Origin: Nageia nagi
Lineage: Eukaryota; Pinophyta
Length of the DNA stretch: 64,000 nt
NCBI GenBank assembly: GCA_050084985.1
Contig: JBITNC010000001.1
Location: forward strand, 172,546,001-172,610,000
Direction of reading: 5' to 3'
In this document: in pieces, positions 25,701 to 37,788 of the stretch
Layout of the letters: the number at the start of each line of letters is the position of its first letter
How positions within the stretch are numbered: position 1 is the stretch's first letter
Translations under genes and position numbers: made by a program
The notes under the pieces: model-generated
What the model was told of the DNA's origin: nothing
Seen by the model: the letters and a program-made list of their open reading frames with translations, nothing else
The model's database searches: none

Positions 25701-27250
25701 GTCATAGGGTTCGCACACTACCCATACCATGATTATTTATGATCTAGAGCTATATATAAAAGAGGAAATGAATGGTAGTTTAAACAATTAATTATCATCA
25801 TTAATCCTATCTCTAATTTGATCCATTCCTCCATATACTCTTGCCATATCCTAAGGATTGCCTTATCATAATCAGGTACACACTTTTCACTTATTTATCA
25901 ATATATTTGAATAAGTGTCATCTTAGTAGACTTATTTTATATTTATATTATTATTTATATATTTTAGGATTTACATGTAGTAAGGTACATCTTTCTTGGC
26001 ACTTGATCCATAATGTATAGATTATCTTTCACTGATCCTTTCACTAAAGTGATAAGTCCCTTCTTAGTGCACCAAGAGTGTGAGTTGAACTTGAATGAGT
26101 ATCTCTTACTTCCTACTTGAATTACAAAAATAAGATTCATATTGAGTTTAGGCACATAGATAATATTTTCAGGAACTTTTTCATGTAACAACACATTCTT
26201 AATCACTTGGACTTCAAGGATTGAATTATCACTTATCACAACTACATCTTTTTTATACTTATGTAAATTTTCAAACTTATCCTTTTCAAAAATGTATGTG
26301 ATTCATGCATCTAGAGTCAACAATCCAATCATTTAAGAAAGTGTGAGACCTAGAGTAAAGACCAAAAATAAAAATAGATTTATACTTCTTCTTCTTTCAT
26401 TTGAAGTTGTTTGATTTTTTTAGTTCCTTTTCCACCTTGTTCTTTCTTTTTCTTGAAGCAATCTGATTCCTTATGACCATAGATATTACAAAAATTATAA
26501 TTGCCATCAAATTTGGCTTTAGATTTGAATTTAATAGACTTATCATGGCTATTTTGTTGTTTATTTCAAGTTTTTTTGAATTCCTTTTTCAGAGCATGGA
26601 AAGATTTCTTTTAGTTTTCGAACTTCTTTTTGAAGTGAATCTTCATTGGCCCTAGTGCCACATAATGCTTCTTAGGAGTGGAGATAAACAACTTTTTTTG
26701 AGAATTTTCTCATATTTCAAGAGAATCCTTGAAATACTTTTGAAGGAGTACACTTCTTCTTCTTCTTAGAGCCTCATCTCAATAATTATCATGAAGGGAC
26801 TGAATTTAGAAGATAGGATTTGAAGGATGATGGATATTATAAACTTATTGTTGATCTAGTTGCAGCCATACCCCATAAGTTGGGTCATAAGATCAATAAT
26901 CTTGTTCAAGTATATTGCAACAATTTTATTTTTCTCTAAACTTGATTAGAAAAATTTTTGGAGGATAGTTAACCTCATGAAGAATTTGTTGTCGAGCTAG
27001 ATTTTCTTTAGTCTATCCCAATCTTCTTTTGCAGAGTTTGAGGAAGAGATCATGAAAAGGACTTCTACTGAAATTGCATGAAAGATCATAGAGGTTTCCA
27101 TCTCATTATTTGTGCTGTAAGCTTAAAGTGCCTTATCATATGTTGGAATAACTTAGTTTTCTTTTACTTTTTACCATAGTTTCTATGCTTGAAGATTTGC
27201 TTTCATCCTAGGTTCCTAAATACCATAGTTGGAACCATCTAGGATGTGCT
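22758..27250 (-). pseudogene. Copia C gag-pol relic (after the B insertion point)
   Basis: Read from 27250 down: gag; a zinc knuckle near 26460-26510 (FCNIYGHKESDC, second cysteine lost); and the GAG-pre-integrase domain, split by a solo LTR. The best preserved stretch is 24363-24938, 191 open codons of integrase. There LRSNNGGEY shows asparagine for the second catalytic aspartate, while PQQNGVFERKN keeps the glutamate. After it come VFGYDAYAF, SYDSHNRGYMIYSPSS and FISRDV. RT and the RT-RNase H connection follow, with FRMEECKPIAIPISLGI, QLANATFYRKLINNLLYL and FMQKLYVDHLNVVK at 23304-23534. RNase H ends at 22758. Multiple stops and shifts disable it. The gag start codon lies at 35513, cut off by copia B after about eight codons. 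Confidence 0.88.
25284..25975 (+). repeat. Solo Ty3/gypsy LTR inside copia C, TSD TGTAG
   Basis: The 692 bp unit interrupts the GAG-pre-integrase domain of copia C. It starts TATAAACACCAAAAAATG (first G lost) and ends GGATTTACA. Perfect TGTAG duplications lie at 25279-25283 and 25976-25980. Its start and core match the LTR of element H. The TATA box is at 25521-25528, followed by arms ATAGGTGG (25567-25574) and CCACCTAT (25611-25618). Confidence 0.9.
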
Positions 27251-27711
27251 TGTTGGAATGTATAATGCATTATTGTAAAATTTATGTAATAATATTATAT
27301 GTAAGTTCACTAATAAAGGGTATCATTTAACACCTTAAGTATATAAGTAAATATGATAAATAACTTGTCTCACACTCCATGTCATGAGCATGCCCCTTGG
27401 GTAAAAGGATGTGCATGTCATGCTTTTATACATTAGATAAAAGGGTGATCCAAAGAGGGATTTTGGCCTATAAATAGAAGGCTCCCTCTTTGTGATCATA
27501 CACTAATTTTGGAGTAAATTTATGCTATTGGATAGTGCTTAAGAATTGAGATTAAGAGGATTGTAAGAGAACTATATTTGTGATTGAAATAAAGATCTAG
27601 TTAGTGGATGTACTCCTAGTTGGAGGAAACACTTACATCTTGTGTTTTGTTGTGAGATTGCTTTGTGATCTTGGTTGTTTAGAAATTATATTTTTAGTGT
27701 TAGTTCCTTCA
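27251..27711 (+). repeat. 5' LTR of copia B; primer site at 27715-27726
   Basis: Starts TGTTGGAATG, ends CCTTCA, with TATA box TATAAATA at 27469-27476. It is about 38 bp shorter than the 3' LTR, because a stretch near 27650-27665 is missing. The primer site is TGGTATTAGAGC, one base off the initiator tRNA-Met match. Confidence 0.92.
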
Positions 27712-27726
27712 AATTGGTATTAGAGC

Positions 27727-30505
27727 TTGGTGTGGGAGCTCCTCTTCAACATTGTAGTGTGGACGGTTCATCTCACTCACTCCTCCAACTACTTTGGTGA
27801 GATGAAAGATTTGAAGGTATAATATTTGTGTCAATTTTTTTTTTCATAATGTATTACTAGCATTTTCATAAGATGAAATGTTGGTAGAAAATTTACTTAT
27901 ATATTATCACTAACCCTACTTTATTAGTTACATTTTCTTATATATATATAGCAAATAATGTGTTATACTTAAGCTTGATTTTTTTTTTTATATACTCAAA
28001 TTTTTTACACAAATTAAGTGAAAATTTGAGGAAGGACTTACCATCTATTTTTCAAAATATTTACAAAATTGATGTATTTAAAATAAGAAATTACCTTTCT
28101 TTTTAGTCTATTTTTTCAAAAAATTTTAAAAAAAGGAAGGGAAGAAGTTTTTTTTTTTACTATATATATATATATATATATAGTGAATAGATTCTCTTTT
28201 ATTGAATTTTTGTTTTCAATACATGGCATTAAAAAAAAAAAATTTATTTTTTTAATGTGGGAGTGGCTGAATTGCTTGGTGATTGTGCATGATGTGTTTG
28301 GGGGTTTCAAACCCTTAGCTACTCCTTTTCTTTGCCTATTGATAAAAGGCCTTCCATAGGCATATCCTCATGGACTATTTGTAGCCTCCCATAGGCATAT
28401 CCTCATCTATCTTCACCCTTTATTGGCATCACTATCATTGCCTTTTCTCTCAATACTCTCAAATCCTCTCTGTTCCTTCACCCCCACCCAGTTAAGTCCT
28501 CCCATCTCCTCTACTTGTGCCCCTCCCATCTCCTCCACTTGCACCCCACCCATCTCCACCACTCGCCACCTTTGTAGTTAATTAATGGCCTTTGTGGCTT
28601 GTTCACGGCTTGGTGGTGGCATGGTGGCATTACCGCTCATCCCTCTATCGCATGACTTCTTTAGCCATGCCCTTCCCTTCCTCTCTTATGGCGAGTTGCT
28701 CTCTTTTTTGCCTACACCTACCCTATTCTTTTCCCAAAGCCTTATATTACTTGCTTACAAAAGTTTTTTTTTTTATTCTTTGGGTTACCCTTTCTTTAAG
28801 GATTACTTGCATTAAATTTTGTTTGGTAAAATCAATTATTAATTTTTTCTTTCTACAAGCAAGTTCATTTTTCTTTCATCATGATATGCTTTAATGTGTG
28901 GAGTAAGAAATGGGTGGATAACATTAATTTTTGGGTGGAGTGTGGTTTTTTGTCTTCACATTAAATGCATAGGTGGAGTGTGGCTTTGGTCCTTTTTTAA
29001 TTTATTGTTAAGTAATGATGGCTACTTGGAGATTTTTTTTTAATTATTACTTCTTTACTTAGTTAAATTATCTTGAAAATTACAAGGTAATTTTTTAAAC
29101 TAAGCCTTCTAAGAGGAATATTAACAAAGTTCCTTCTTTTGCCTTGATTATATTACAATTTACTATGGTACATATGTAAAAGAAATTTTTTTAAGATATT
29201 GGCACTTTTGTTGTGGTAAATTTTTTTAAAATTTTAGTATACTATCTTTAGGGAATATTTTTTTAAAGTTAAAGAGGGAGAATTTTATAAACTTTACTTA
29301 AAATATTTATCTAGATGATGCATGCTAATGTTTTTAAGTTAATATTGCATGTTTATACTTAAAAAAAATATAAGTTAATATTGCACGCTTAGGACTTAAA
29401 TTTTTTAATGATGCATGCTAAGGACTTAAATTTTAAGTTAATGTTGCATGCTTAGGACTAAAATTTTAAGTTAATCTTGCATGCTTAGGACTTAATTTTT
29501 AAGATGCTTATGTATGACTTAATTTTTAAAATGCTTGCTTATGACTTAAATTCTTTAAGTTAAAAAGATGCATGTTGAGCATTTATCCTTTATTCAAAGT
29601 TAACTTATGCAAATTTTTGAATTAATGCATGCTTATGCTTAAGTATTTATCATTTGTTTTGTAAAATTAATTTGGGCAAATTATGGACCTATGTAAAGAT
29701 GTCCTTTAGGGGTTAGTAAACAAAATCTATTGGACTCTTAAGGTTCCAAGTTATGAATGGATGTTGTTTAAAATTTTATGCTCTTTTTACTTCATGTTTC
29801 ATACTTTTGCTTTATTTACTTATGCAAAATCACAAACATTGAAATGAGCAACCCCCTAAAATGAACACATTTGCATGTACATTTCGCAACATGACTTGTT
29901 TGGGAAGCCATGAGGTGAGGAAAAGTGAATTGGAGCTTTTAAATCTGATGATCAAAATGATGAAAATTCTATACTTCTCAATTACCCTTAAGTTCTCTAT
30001 TAGTTTGGACATAACTCCAATAGGTGGATAGACATGTGTGTAGTGATACCATATGTTTGCATATCTATTCAAGGATTATTTTGATAAATTAGAAGGACAA
30101 CTTGAAACCTAATTGATATTAATAATTTGGTTGATCTAATATACATCATAACCTTAGAAAATAGTAGGTACTTCTCCTTGTGAGAGTATAATACTAACCA
30201 AGGTAAACTGGTTGAGGATTGGTAGTACTTGGGCTCCTTTTGTGTGGAAATTCAAGTGAAACCCTAATTTTAGATAAGAAAACAAACCTCAATAATGTCA
30301 CTCTACATATATAGTTCTTCAGATGAGAAATGTATTTAGGTACATGGGTTATTATTTAAGTTGTAAAACATTTGCACTTGTGAATCAAATCTAGCATGTC
30401 TCTAGTGTTAAATTTAACATGTATTATTTACTTGGTTAAAAATTAACATATAATGTTATTTATTGAACCACATGCTTATTAATTTTTCACATTCTTATGT
30501 AGCAA
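27727..30505 (+). other. Copia B untranslated leader
   Basis: About 2.8 kb without credible coding sequence. In order it holds an AT run (28161-28181), a C/T-rich block (about 28430-28560), long homopolymer-rich AT sequence with repeated GCATGCTTA-type words (29280-29640), and a block conserved with copies A and C (about 29680-30300). Confidence 0.7.
28161..28181. repeat. (AT)n run in copia B leader
   Basis: An AT dinucleotide run about 450 bp from the 5' LTR, placed like those in copies A, C and D. Confidence 0.9.
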
Positions 30506-33500
30506 ATGGGAGACTCATTTTTACCGAAACACATTCTTGATGGTTCCAACTTTGGGATTTGAGAACCTTAGATGAAAGCTAAATTATAGGTAAGGAAGCT
30601 TTGGAAAATAAGGAATGAGAACCTTGTACCTCCTATAGATGAAAAAGCACTAGAGGCTTACAACATAAAGAATGAGTTGGTAATCTCCATGATATTTCAT
30701 GTAGTTTTAGATAATATGCTCTTAATGATTTTCTTTTCAATCTTAGTAAAGGAAGCTTGGGATAAGCTAAAGTACTCATACTCAACTTGTTGCTTGTGGG
30801 TGCAATTGGATCAATGATGAGTTCATAGTCTTCATCATTCTTCAAATCCTTTCTTCAAAGTTTGAAAAATTTGTAATAGTTATGAAAATAAGGTTTTATG
30901 GTGAAGAAGAAGTCTTCCCTCTTGAGAACCTTTCTAGGCACCTTTTGAAGCATGTGAAAACCTTCAATAATAAGATGTTAATTTCTTCTCCTAAGGATAA
31001 TAACGTTGCTCTTGAAGCAACCAAAACTCCTTTCAAGAATAAGTTCAACTATCAAAAGGAATTTTATCCTTCTTCCTCTAAAAGGTTTTAGAAAAGAGGT
31101 AATGGTAACAACAGCAATAGGAATAATGGCAACAACAACAACAAAAGGAACAACGGTAACAACAACCACTTCAAGTAAAGAGATGGAAAAGGTAAAGCAA
31201 ATAATCTATATCCTAAAGAAAAGTTTGATGGTAATTGTAACTATTGTGGCATCCAAGGTCACAAAGAAGTTGATTGCTACAAAAAGAAAATAAATAAAAA
31301 GAACAAAGGTAATGGAAATATAAAGAACTATAAAGAAAAGAATAATATTCAAGCTAGTTTTGCTACGATGCTCTACTCCTTGTATCACTCTTTTTCATCT
31401 GATTAGATTGTTAATTCTAGTTGCACTAATCACCTATGCTTTGAAAAGAAAAATTTAAAGAATTTTCATAAGTATAGAAAAGATGCGATTATGATAGATG
31501 ATAACTCCACCCTTGAAGTCCAAGGAATAGGGAGTGTGTTGATCATGGGAAGGTTCTTGATAATGTGATTTATGTTTCTAAACTTAGGATAAACCATCTC
31601 TTCATGATCCAAGTTGTTAGAAAAAGGTACTCTTTTTAGTTTGAATCTCAATTTTGGTGCATTAAGAAAGGACTTACCATGTTGGTTAAAGGATCAGTGA
31701 AAGATGATCTTTACATTGTGGATCAAGTTCTATCAAAGATATGTCTTGCTACAAGTGTGTGTGTGAGAGAAAATATTTGGCACCAACATTTAGAGCACTT
31801 TAACCATAAGAGTATTCAAGTCATGAAAGATGAAGAACTTGTAGAAGGTTTGCCTTCAATTTCTCCTTCGATTGGTCTATGCAAAAAATGCATTCTTAGC
31901 AAGATACATAGATAAAAGTTTGAAAAAGATAAGGTAATAAGAGTATCTCAACCTCTTCAACTTGTGCATTCAAATTTGATAGATCTATTTTAGACTAAGT
32001 CACTTGGAGGAGAATCTTACATTTTGACCTTCATTGATGACTTTAGTAGAATGACCTTTGGGTATCTACTTGAGCACAAGGATCAAACCTTTGAGAGTTT
32101 TAAGAATTTTAAGGCCTTTGTTGAGAATCAATCTAACCTTAAAATCAAGATGTTGAGATAAAATAATAGGGAAAAATATAACAATAATAAGTTCAATGAC
32201 TATTATACTAAGTATGGAATCAAAAGGCACTTTACAATTCCATACACTACTCAGTAGAATGGTGTTGCTAAAAGGAAAAATAGAATAATTATGAAAATGG
32301 TTAGATGCATGTTGGGTAATCTTCTTAGTTTCTTATGGGGTGAAGCTATGAGCACTACTATTTACACCTTGAATAGGTGTCCCATAAAAGTTTTTCAGGT
32401 TAAAACTCTTTTTGAGGCATGATCATTAAGAAAACCTAACATTTCTCACCTTAGGGTGTTTGGTTGTGAAGCATTCTCCTACATTATTTTTGAGAAATGG
32501 AAAAAGTTGGATAAAAGAGCTAAAAAATGAATCTTTATAGGTTATGATAGTAAGCATAGAGGCTACAGGCTTTAATCTCCATTCTATAAAGTCATATTTA
32601 TTTCAAAGGATGTAAAGTTCAATGAACTTTCTGAAGAGTCTGCTTCTAATGAAGATGTTGATGATATAGAGAACTCTTTACTTGCACATAGTTGGTTAGA
32701 TATTGATGTAATAAAGTGGCCTTAGGAACAAAATTCTCTAACATAAGGGGTAACAAGGAGCATGACCTTGAATAAATCCTTATTTACCAAGATTAATAAC
32801 AAGCATGAGCCCTCAACCTTCAAAGAAGCTTCTAAGCATGAGTGTTGGATGGAAGCCATGAAAGTGGAGTATGAGGCACTTATGAAAAATAAAACTTGGG
32901 ATTTGGTTTCTTATCTTAATGAAAAAAATGTGATTAGCAATAAGTGTATCTACAAGATCAAGTTCAATTCAGTTGGGGATATTGAGAAATACAAGGCAAG
33001 ATTAGTCACCAAAGGTTTTGCTCAAAAATACGATGTAGATTATGAGGAAACCTTTGCTCTCATGTAAAAGATACCTACTATGAGAATTATCCTTGCTCTT
33101 TCTATAGCTCAAGAGTACATTTCTCAATGGTGACTTAGATGTAGAAATTTTCATCAATAAACTAGAAGGGTTTATTATGGAATGCAAAGAATCCTTTATG
33201 TACAAGCTAAAGAAGTCATTGTATGGACTTAAGCAAGCACCTAGAGCTTGGTATATGAAGATTTTAGGCTCTGATCTATATGTGCTCAATTAGAGAAAAG
33301 ATATGGTCTTGATTCTCCTTTATGTGTATGATCTTTCAATAACTAGGAATAATCATGAAATCATTCAAGAGTGCATATCCAAACTTAAGGCTACATTTGA
33401 AATGATTGATCTTGGTCTCTTGCACTACTATCTTTGAATGCAAGTGTATCAATACAAAGATTGCACTTATCTCAATTAATACAAGTATATATCAAACTTC

Positions 33501-34268
33501 TTATAGAAGTTTGGAATGGAGGAATGTAGATATGCTACTATCCTAGTCTCTCTTGGAATCATTGTTTCTTTGAGCTCTAACTCCTAGTTAGCTGATGCTA
33601 CAACTTATAAGCAATTAATTGGTAGTTTTTTTGTATTTGACTATTTTCAAGCTAGATATTACCTTTGCAGTGAATCTAATGGCATGATTCATGCAAAAAC
33701 CATATATTGAGCACTTCAATACTGTTAAACAAATCTTGAGGTATGTCATAGGGACTAAAGATCTTGCTCTCAGGTATTCTAAGTTGCCCTCATTTGTTCT
33801 CTTTGGATTCTTAGATTTTGACTATGGGGGAGATAGAGATTATAGGAATTCAACCTCTAATTATGTGTCTAGAATTGGTTTAGGTGCTATCTCTTAGGCT
33901 TCCAAGAAGCAACCTACTATTTCTCTTTCCACCACAAAAGCTGAATATCAAGCCATGTCTATTGCAACCTAGAAAGCTATTTGGCTAAGGCATATTCTGA
34001 AAGAAATTATGTATAAGTAAGGTGGCTTATCTTTGATTTCTTTAGATAATCAATCAGCTATTTCTTTGGCTAAGAATCTTATGTTCCATTAGAAAATAAA
34101 ACATGTAGAAATTCATACCTATTTTATCAGAGAGAAGGTTCTTGATGGCATCATACACTTGGAGTATTGTCCATCCATCTTGAACTCTACTGATTTGTTC
34201 ACCAAGCCCCTCCTAGAAGCTTAGTTTTATGTTATCAAGTTGGTGAAGTTACCCTTAAGGGGGAGTTA
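30506..34268 (+). pseudogene. Copia B gag-pol relic
   Basis: Starts at an ATG reading MGDSFLPKHILDGSNFGI. Gag (30506-31230) is followed by an intact-looking zinc knuckle, CNYCGIQGHKEVDC (about 31218-31260), and GAG-pre-integrase (31679-31915; HQHLEHFNHKS, LCKKC). The integrase core (about 31960-32400) keeps FIDDFSRMTFGYLLEHKDQT, but the second catalytic site reads NNREKY. The third reads Q, stop, NGVAKRKN, with lysine for glutamate. RT starts near 32762 (WMEAMKVEYEALMKNKTWDL) and shows LYGLKQAPRAWY. Its catalytic YVDD box reads YVYD near 33322. RNase H (33760-34200) keeps GFLDFDYGGD and STTKAEYQAM. The frame ends at 34268 after LVKLPLRGS. Enzyme sites and frame are broken. Confidence 0.92.
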
Positions 34269-34988
34269 AGTTTGAATTTTTATGGTGAATTCATGTTTGT
34301 GATGAAAACTTGATTCCTAGGAGGATTTTGTGTTGTATAGTGTTGATTTTGTTGTACACTTTCATGGTAAGTTTGCTTTGCATGAGGAACTTATTGTACA
34401 AATTTTTAAAGCAAAAGATTGGCCAATCTAGCATTATTTAGTTATCCATGTGTGAGAAAATCTTATGTGTATTTTGGCATTGTTTAGTTATCCATATGTG
34501 AAGAACTTGTATGTGCATGCTCTATTTTGTAATGATGATCAACATATATTTTATATACAATAGGTGACTATGAGTTTTGGGAATGGCATCTTCATGATGA
34601 CTTATAGTGCACCATTAATTAGTTTATGATGGTAATATTTGATACATATATCCTTTTGATATGATCATGTTGCATCTAACTTATCTTGTTATTTAAGCTA
34701 TTTTTTTGACTTGCAAGTTCTCTTAAGATTGCAGGTTACTTACTTCAAGTATGCAAGTTCATGGAGATTCATCTTGACTTCTAGTTGGATGATTACTTCA
34801 AGTACATTGAAATTAGTTATGGTTAATAATTGTATTTGAAAAATTAGTGAGTCTTTAATTAGATCTTTCTTACTTCATAAATATGTAAAAAGTTCTCATC
34901 TTTGTTGTATCAATTTGGAAGAAAAACTATCTTAGTTTCTCTTCTTCTCTCTTATTCACTCTATCTCAATATTGCATTAAAGGGGGAG
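34269..34988 (+). other. 3' UTR of copia B with duplicated unit and purine tract
   Basis: Two adjacent units of about 46 bp (34430-34475 and 34476-34522), each with TTTAGTTATCCAT, are followed by AT-rich sequence and the purine tract at 34979-34988. Confidence 0.7.
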
Positions 34989-35487
34989 TGTTGAAATGTA
35001 TAATGCATTATTTTAAAGGTTATGTAATAATATTCTATGTAATTTTACTAATACTTAAAGGTATCATTTGATACCTTAAGTATTTAAGTGAATATGATAA
35101 TGTAACTTGTCCTACACTCCATGTCATGAGCATGCCCCTTGGGTAAAAGGATGTGCATGTCATACTTTTGTACATTGGATCAAAGGGTGATCCAAAGAGG
35201 GATTTTGGCCTATAAATAGAAAGCTTCCTCTTTGTGATCATACACTAATTTTGGAGTAAAGTTATGCTCTAAGATAGTGCTTAAGAGTTGAGATTAGGAG
35301 GATTATAAGAGAATTGTATTTGTGATTGAAGTAAAAATCTAGTTATTGGATGTACTCCTAGTTGGAGGAACCACTCACATCTTGTGTTGTGTTGCAAGAT
35401 TGCTTTATGAGTTTGTTAGATGAGATTTGTGATCTTTAATGTGATCTTGGTTGTTTAAGAATTATATTGTTAATGTTAGTTCCTTCA
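34989..35487 (+). repeat. 3' LTR of copia B
   Basis: A 499 bp LTR starting TGTTGAAATG and ending CCTTCA. It keeps the segment (about 35415-35450) that is missing from the 5' LTR but present in copies A and D. Confidence 0.92.
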
Positions 35488-36512
35488 ATGCTTAGTTGAG
35501 AAGAGTCTTCCATTTGCTACAAAAAGGTAAAAGTATTAACCAATGTAAGCATGTTAAATTTGTGATCTAAATTAATCAACCATACATGTTGATTTTTTTC
35601 AATTTAATCAATCACACATATTAAATTTTAACCAAATATAATTAACAAGGCATGCTTTAATTATAAATCAATTTCATATATGCAATTTGTTTTTTAATCT
35701 CATCAAATTATACATCCCATACATATAACATTTTATCATAACCAAGTAACATTATTGTTTGAGGGTAGATTTGAGGTTATTTTCTTATTTAAAATTAGGC
35801 CTTCTCCTGGATGCCCTCATACACCACTTGATGATAAAATCAAAATACTCTAGCTATTTTCTAAGGGTGTGACGTATGTTGGATAAGCCCTCATACTTTA
35901 TCAGTAATATACTCTCACAAAGAGAAGTACTAGCTATTTTCTAAGGGTCTATTGTATGTTGGATAAGCCAAATTTTATCTTGATTAGGTTTCACATTGTA
36001 CTTATAGCTTACCAAGATAATCATTGAATGGATGTAAAGATATGTGGTATCACTACACATATGCCTATCCACCTATTTGGAGTTATGTCCAGACCAACAA
36101 AGGATTTAAGGAAAATTAAGAAGTATAAACTTTACAATATTTGGATCAACATACTAAAGGCTCCAGTCTACCTTGTCCTCCCCTCGTTACTTCCCAAACA
36201 AGTCATGTTGTGGAGTAAATGTGTAGATGTGTTCATTTTAGGGGATGCACTTTCAATATTTATGATTTATTTGCAAAAATAAAAACAAATTGCTTAATAT
36301 AAAGTGCATGGAAAAAATGTTACATTATCCAATTTAAAACTTAAGATTGTCCAATAGGTTTTACCACAATCCCAAGAGAAATTCTTTACAAAAAATGTAT
36401 GTGTTCATTATTTTTAAATAACAAAAATAAAACAAGGAGTCCCCTTTTACTTAAAATTTTGAACTTAGAAAAAATGCTTCATTCCTTCAACAAAAAAAAT
36501 GTACTTAGGTAA

Positions 36513-36832
36513 TGTTATGAACAAAGTTCCCAAAATAGCATAAAATCACCAAAGAGAGAGCTCAACGCATTGAATAAGAGATAAAATCTGTAATAAGCCA
36601 CTTCGAGGGGGCAACCTCCTTTGTAATAAGCCACTTCGAGGGGGCAACCTCCTTTACATCACATCAATTACACAACAATAGACATCTTCAAATGATAATA
36701 CCTCCTTAGTATATATAGGAGTCCAAGGGGTGCCACTACAATGAAAGGACACTAGCCGACATACAATAATAATGTAAGGAAATAATAATAACCATAGCCG
36801 ACCTAACAATAATAATGTATAGGGACCTAACA
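36513..36832 (-). repeat. 3' LTR of TR-GAG element
   Basis: The minus-strand start is TGTTAGGTCCC and the end is GTTCATAACA. A TATA box (CTATATATAC, complement 36709-36718) lies inside. A unit of about 32 bp starting TAATAAGCCACTTCGAGGGG is present twice in tandem (36590-36653). Confidence 0.94.
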
Positions 36833-36861
36833 TGCCCCTCTCCTTCAAAAAAATGTTGTCC

Positions 36862-37788
36862 TCAACATTTTAGTAGTTCTGGATGCTTCTGTAGAAATTT
36901 CTCATCTTCCCATGTGGAATATTCAGCCATTGCCATATTTTTACTTTCAACCTTCCTTGCCATCCTAAAAGCCATCTCTAAGGATGTTGGTTCAAATAGA
37001 TGCACCTCATGTTGAATTTTATCCTTTAAGATTCCCATAAAGAGATCCAAAAATCTATCATCTGGTATATCCTTCACTCTAAGACTCAACTTTTGAAATT
37101 GTTGAATGTGCTCCATCACTGAACCTTCTTGCCTTAGATTTATCAATTGAGTAAAGAAGGAATTATTCTTAACATCCTCATGGTAGGCTATCAGTTCCTC
37201 TGTAAAAATGGACCAAGATATAATAGAACCCTTTTTACGTTCACAAAGCCATTGGTACCATACAACCTGCTCAGGCTCTAGATACAAGGATGCAATAGTT
37301 ACTTTTTGTGATGTTGGTACTTGGTGTAGATCAAAAAAGTGCTCCATTTGAAATATCCAAGTGATGGGGTCCCTTCCATCAAACTTCCTCATGTCGATAT
37401 TGGGGATTTGGATTCCCCTTGAGAACCATGCTTGATTACTTCCATCAGTAGAAGCATATCCTCCTGAATTAGGCTTATTAATGAAGGGTTTATCTCCTTG
37501 AATAATATCATTATTTACCTGATAACCCTGGGCCATATCAACATCTTTAGGAATATTTACCTCTGGGTTTTGTATGAGTTGAAAAATCTTTTCCATATAT
37601 TGATCCATTTTAGTTGCCAACTCTTTTGTCAAATCCCTTTTTAATTCCTCCATATCACCCTTTTTTACACACTCTTTAACCAATTCTTCCACTTGGGATA
37701 TTCGAAAGAATATGTCTTCACTTTTTGCCGTAGTCATGGATGAACCCTCTAGAGGTCTAGTTGGTGTAGCAATTTTTTTCGGTGGCAT
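36862..37788 (-). CDS. Intact gag protein of the TR-GAG element
   Basis: A complete 308-codon frame with no internal stop starts MPPKK. Residues 30-75 are charged and helical, a likely coiled coil. The retrotransposon gag domain covers about residues 130-285: KFDGRDPITWIFQMEHFFDL, then VVWYQWL near 176, FTEELIAYHED near 195, LINLRQEGSVMEHIQQFQKL near 215-234, and DLFMGILKDKIQHEV near 248. This is the Ty3-type capsid pattern. The protein stops at LLKC, with no CCHC zinc knuckle, so RNA binding must come from elsewhere or be absent. The ATG is the first one after a leader of about 1 kb. The frame ends about 30 nt before the 3' LTR. It probably forms the particle shell, using another element's enzymes. 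Capsid role is inferred from family. Confidence 0.92.
   Translation of the reverse strand: MPPKKIATPTRPLEGSSMTTAKSEDIFFRISQVEELVKECVKKGDMEELKRDLTKELATKMDQYMEKIFQLIQNPEVNIPKDVDMAQGYQVNNDIIQGDKPFINKPNSGGYASTDGSNQAWFSRGIQIPNIDMRKFDGRDPITWIFQMEHFFDLHQVPTSQKVTIASLYLEPEQVVWYQWLCERKKGSIISWSIFTEELIAYHEDVKNNSFFTQLINLRQEGSVMEHIQQFQKLSLRVKDIPDDRFLDLFMGILKDKIQHEVHLFEPTSLEMAFRMARKVESKNMAMAEYSTWEDEKFLQKHPELLKC

Larger units (their letters stand above)
27251..35487 (+). mobile_element. Ty1/copia element B, complete but dead, inserted in copia C gag
   Basis: LTRs at 27251-27711 and 34989-35487 enclose the primer site, a 2.8 kb leader, one gag-pol frame, a 3' UTR and a purine tract (AAAGGGGGAG). The flanks are GTGCT (27246-27250) and ATGCT (35488-35492), one change apart. 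Both sides rejoin as the gag start of copia C, which proves the insertion. It lies in the opposite orientation to its host. Confidence 0.93.

Noticed and set aside
28585-28894. Two overlapping plus-strand frames of 76 and 100 codons
   Set aside because: They lie in the C/T-rich block of the copia B leader, overlap in two frames and have no counterpart frame in copies A, C or D.
31006-31293. Plus-strand frame of 95 codons inside copia B gag
   Set aside because: It overlaps the real gag and zinc-knuckle frame and is a shadow of it.
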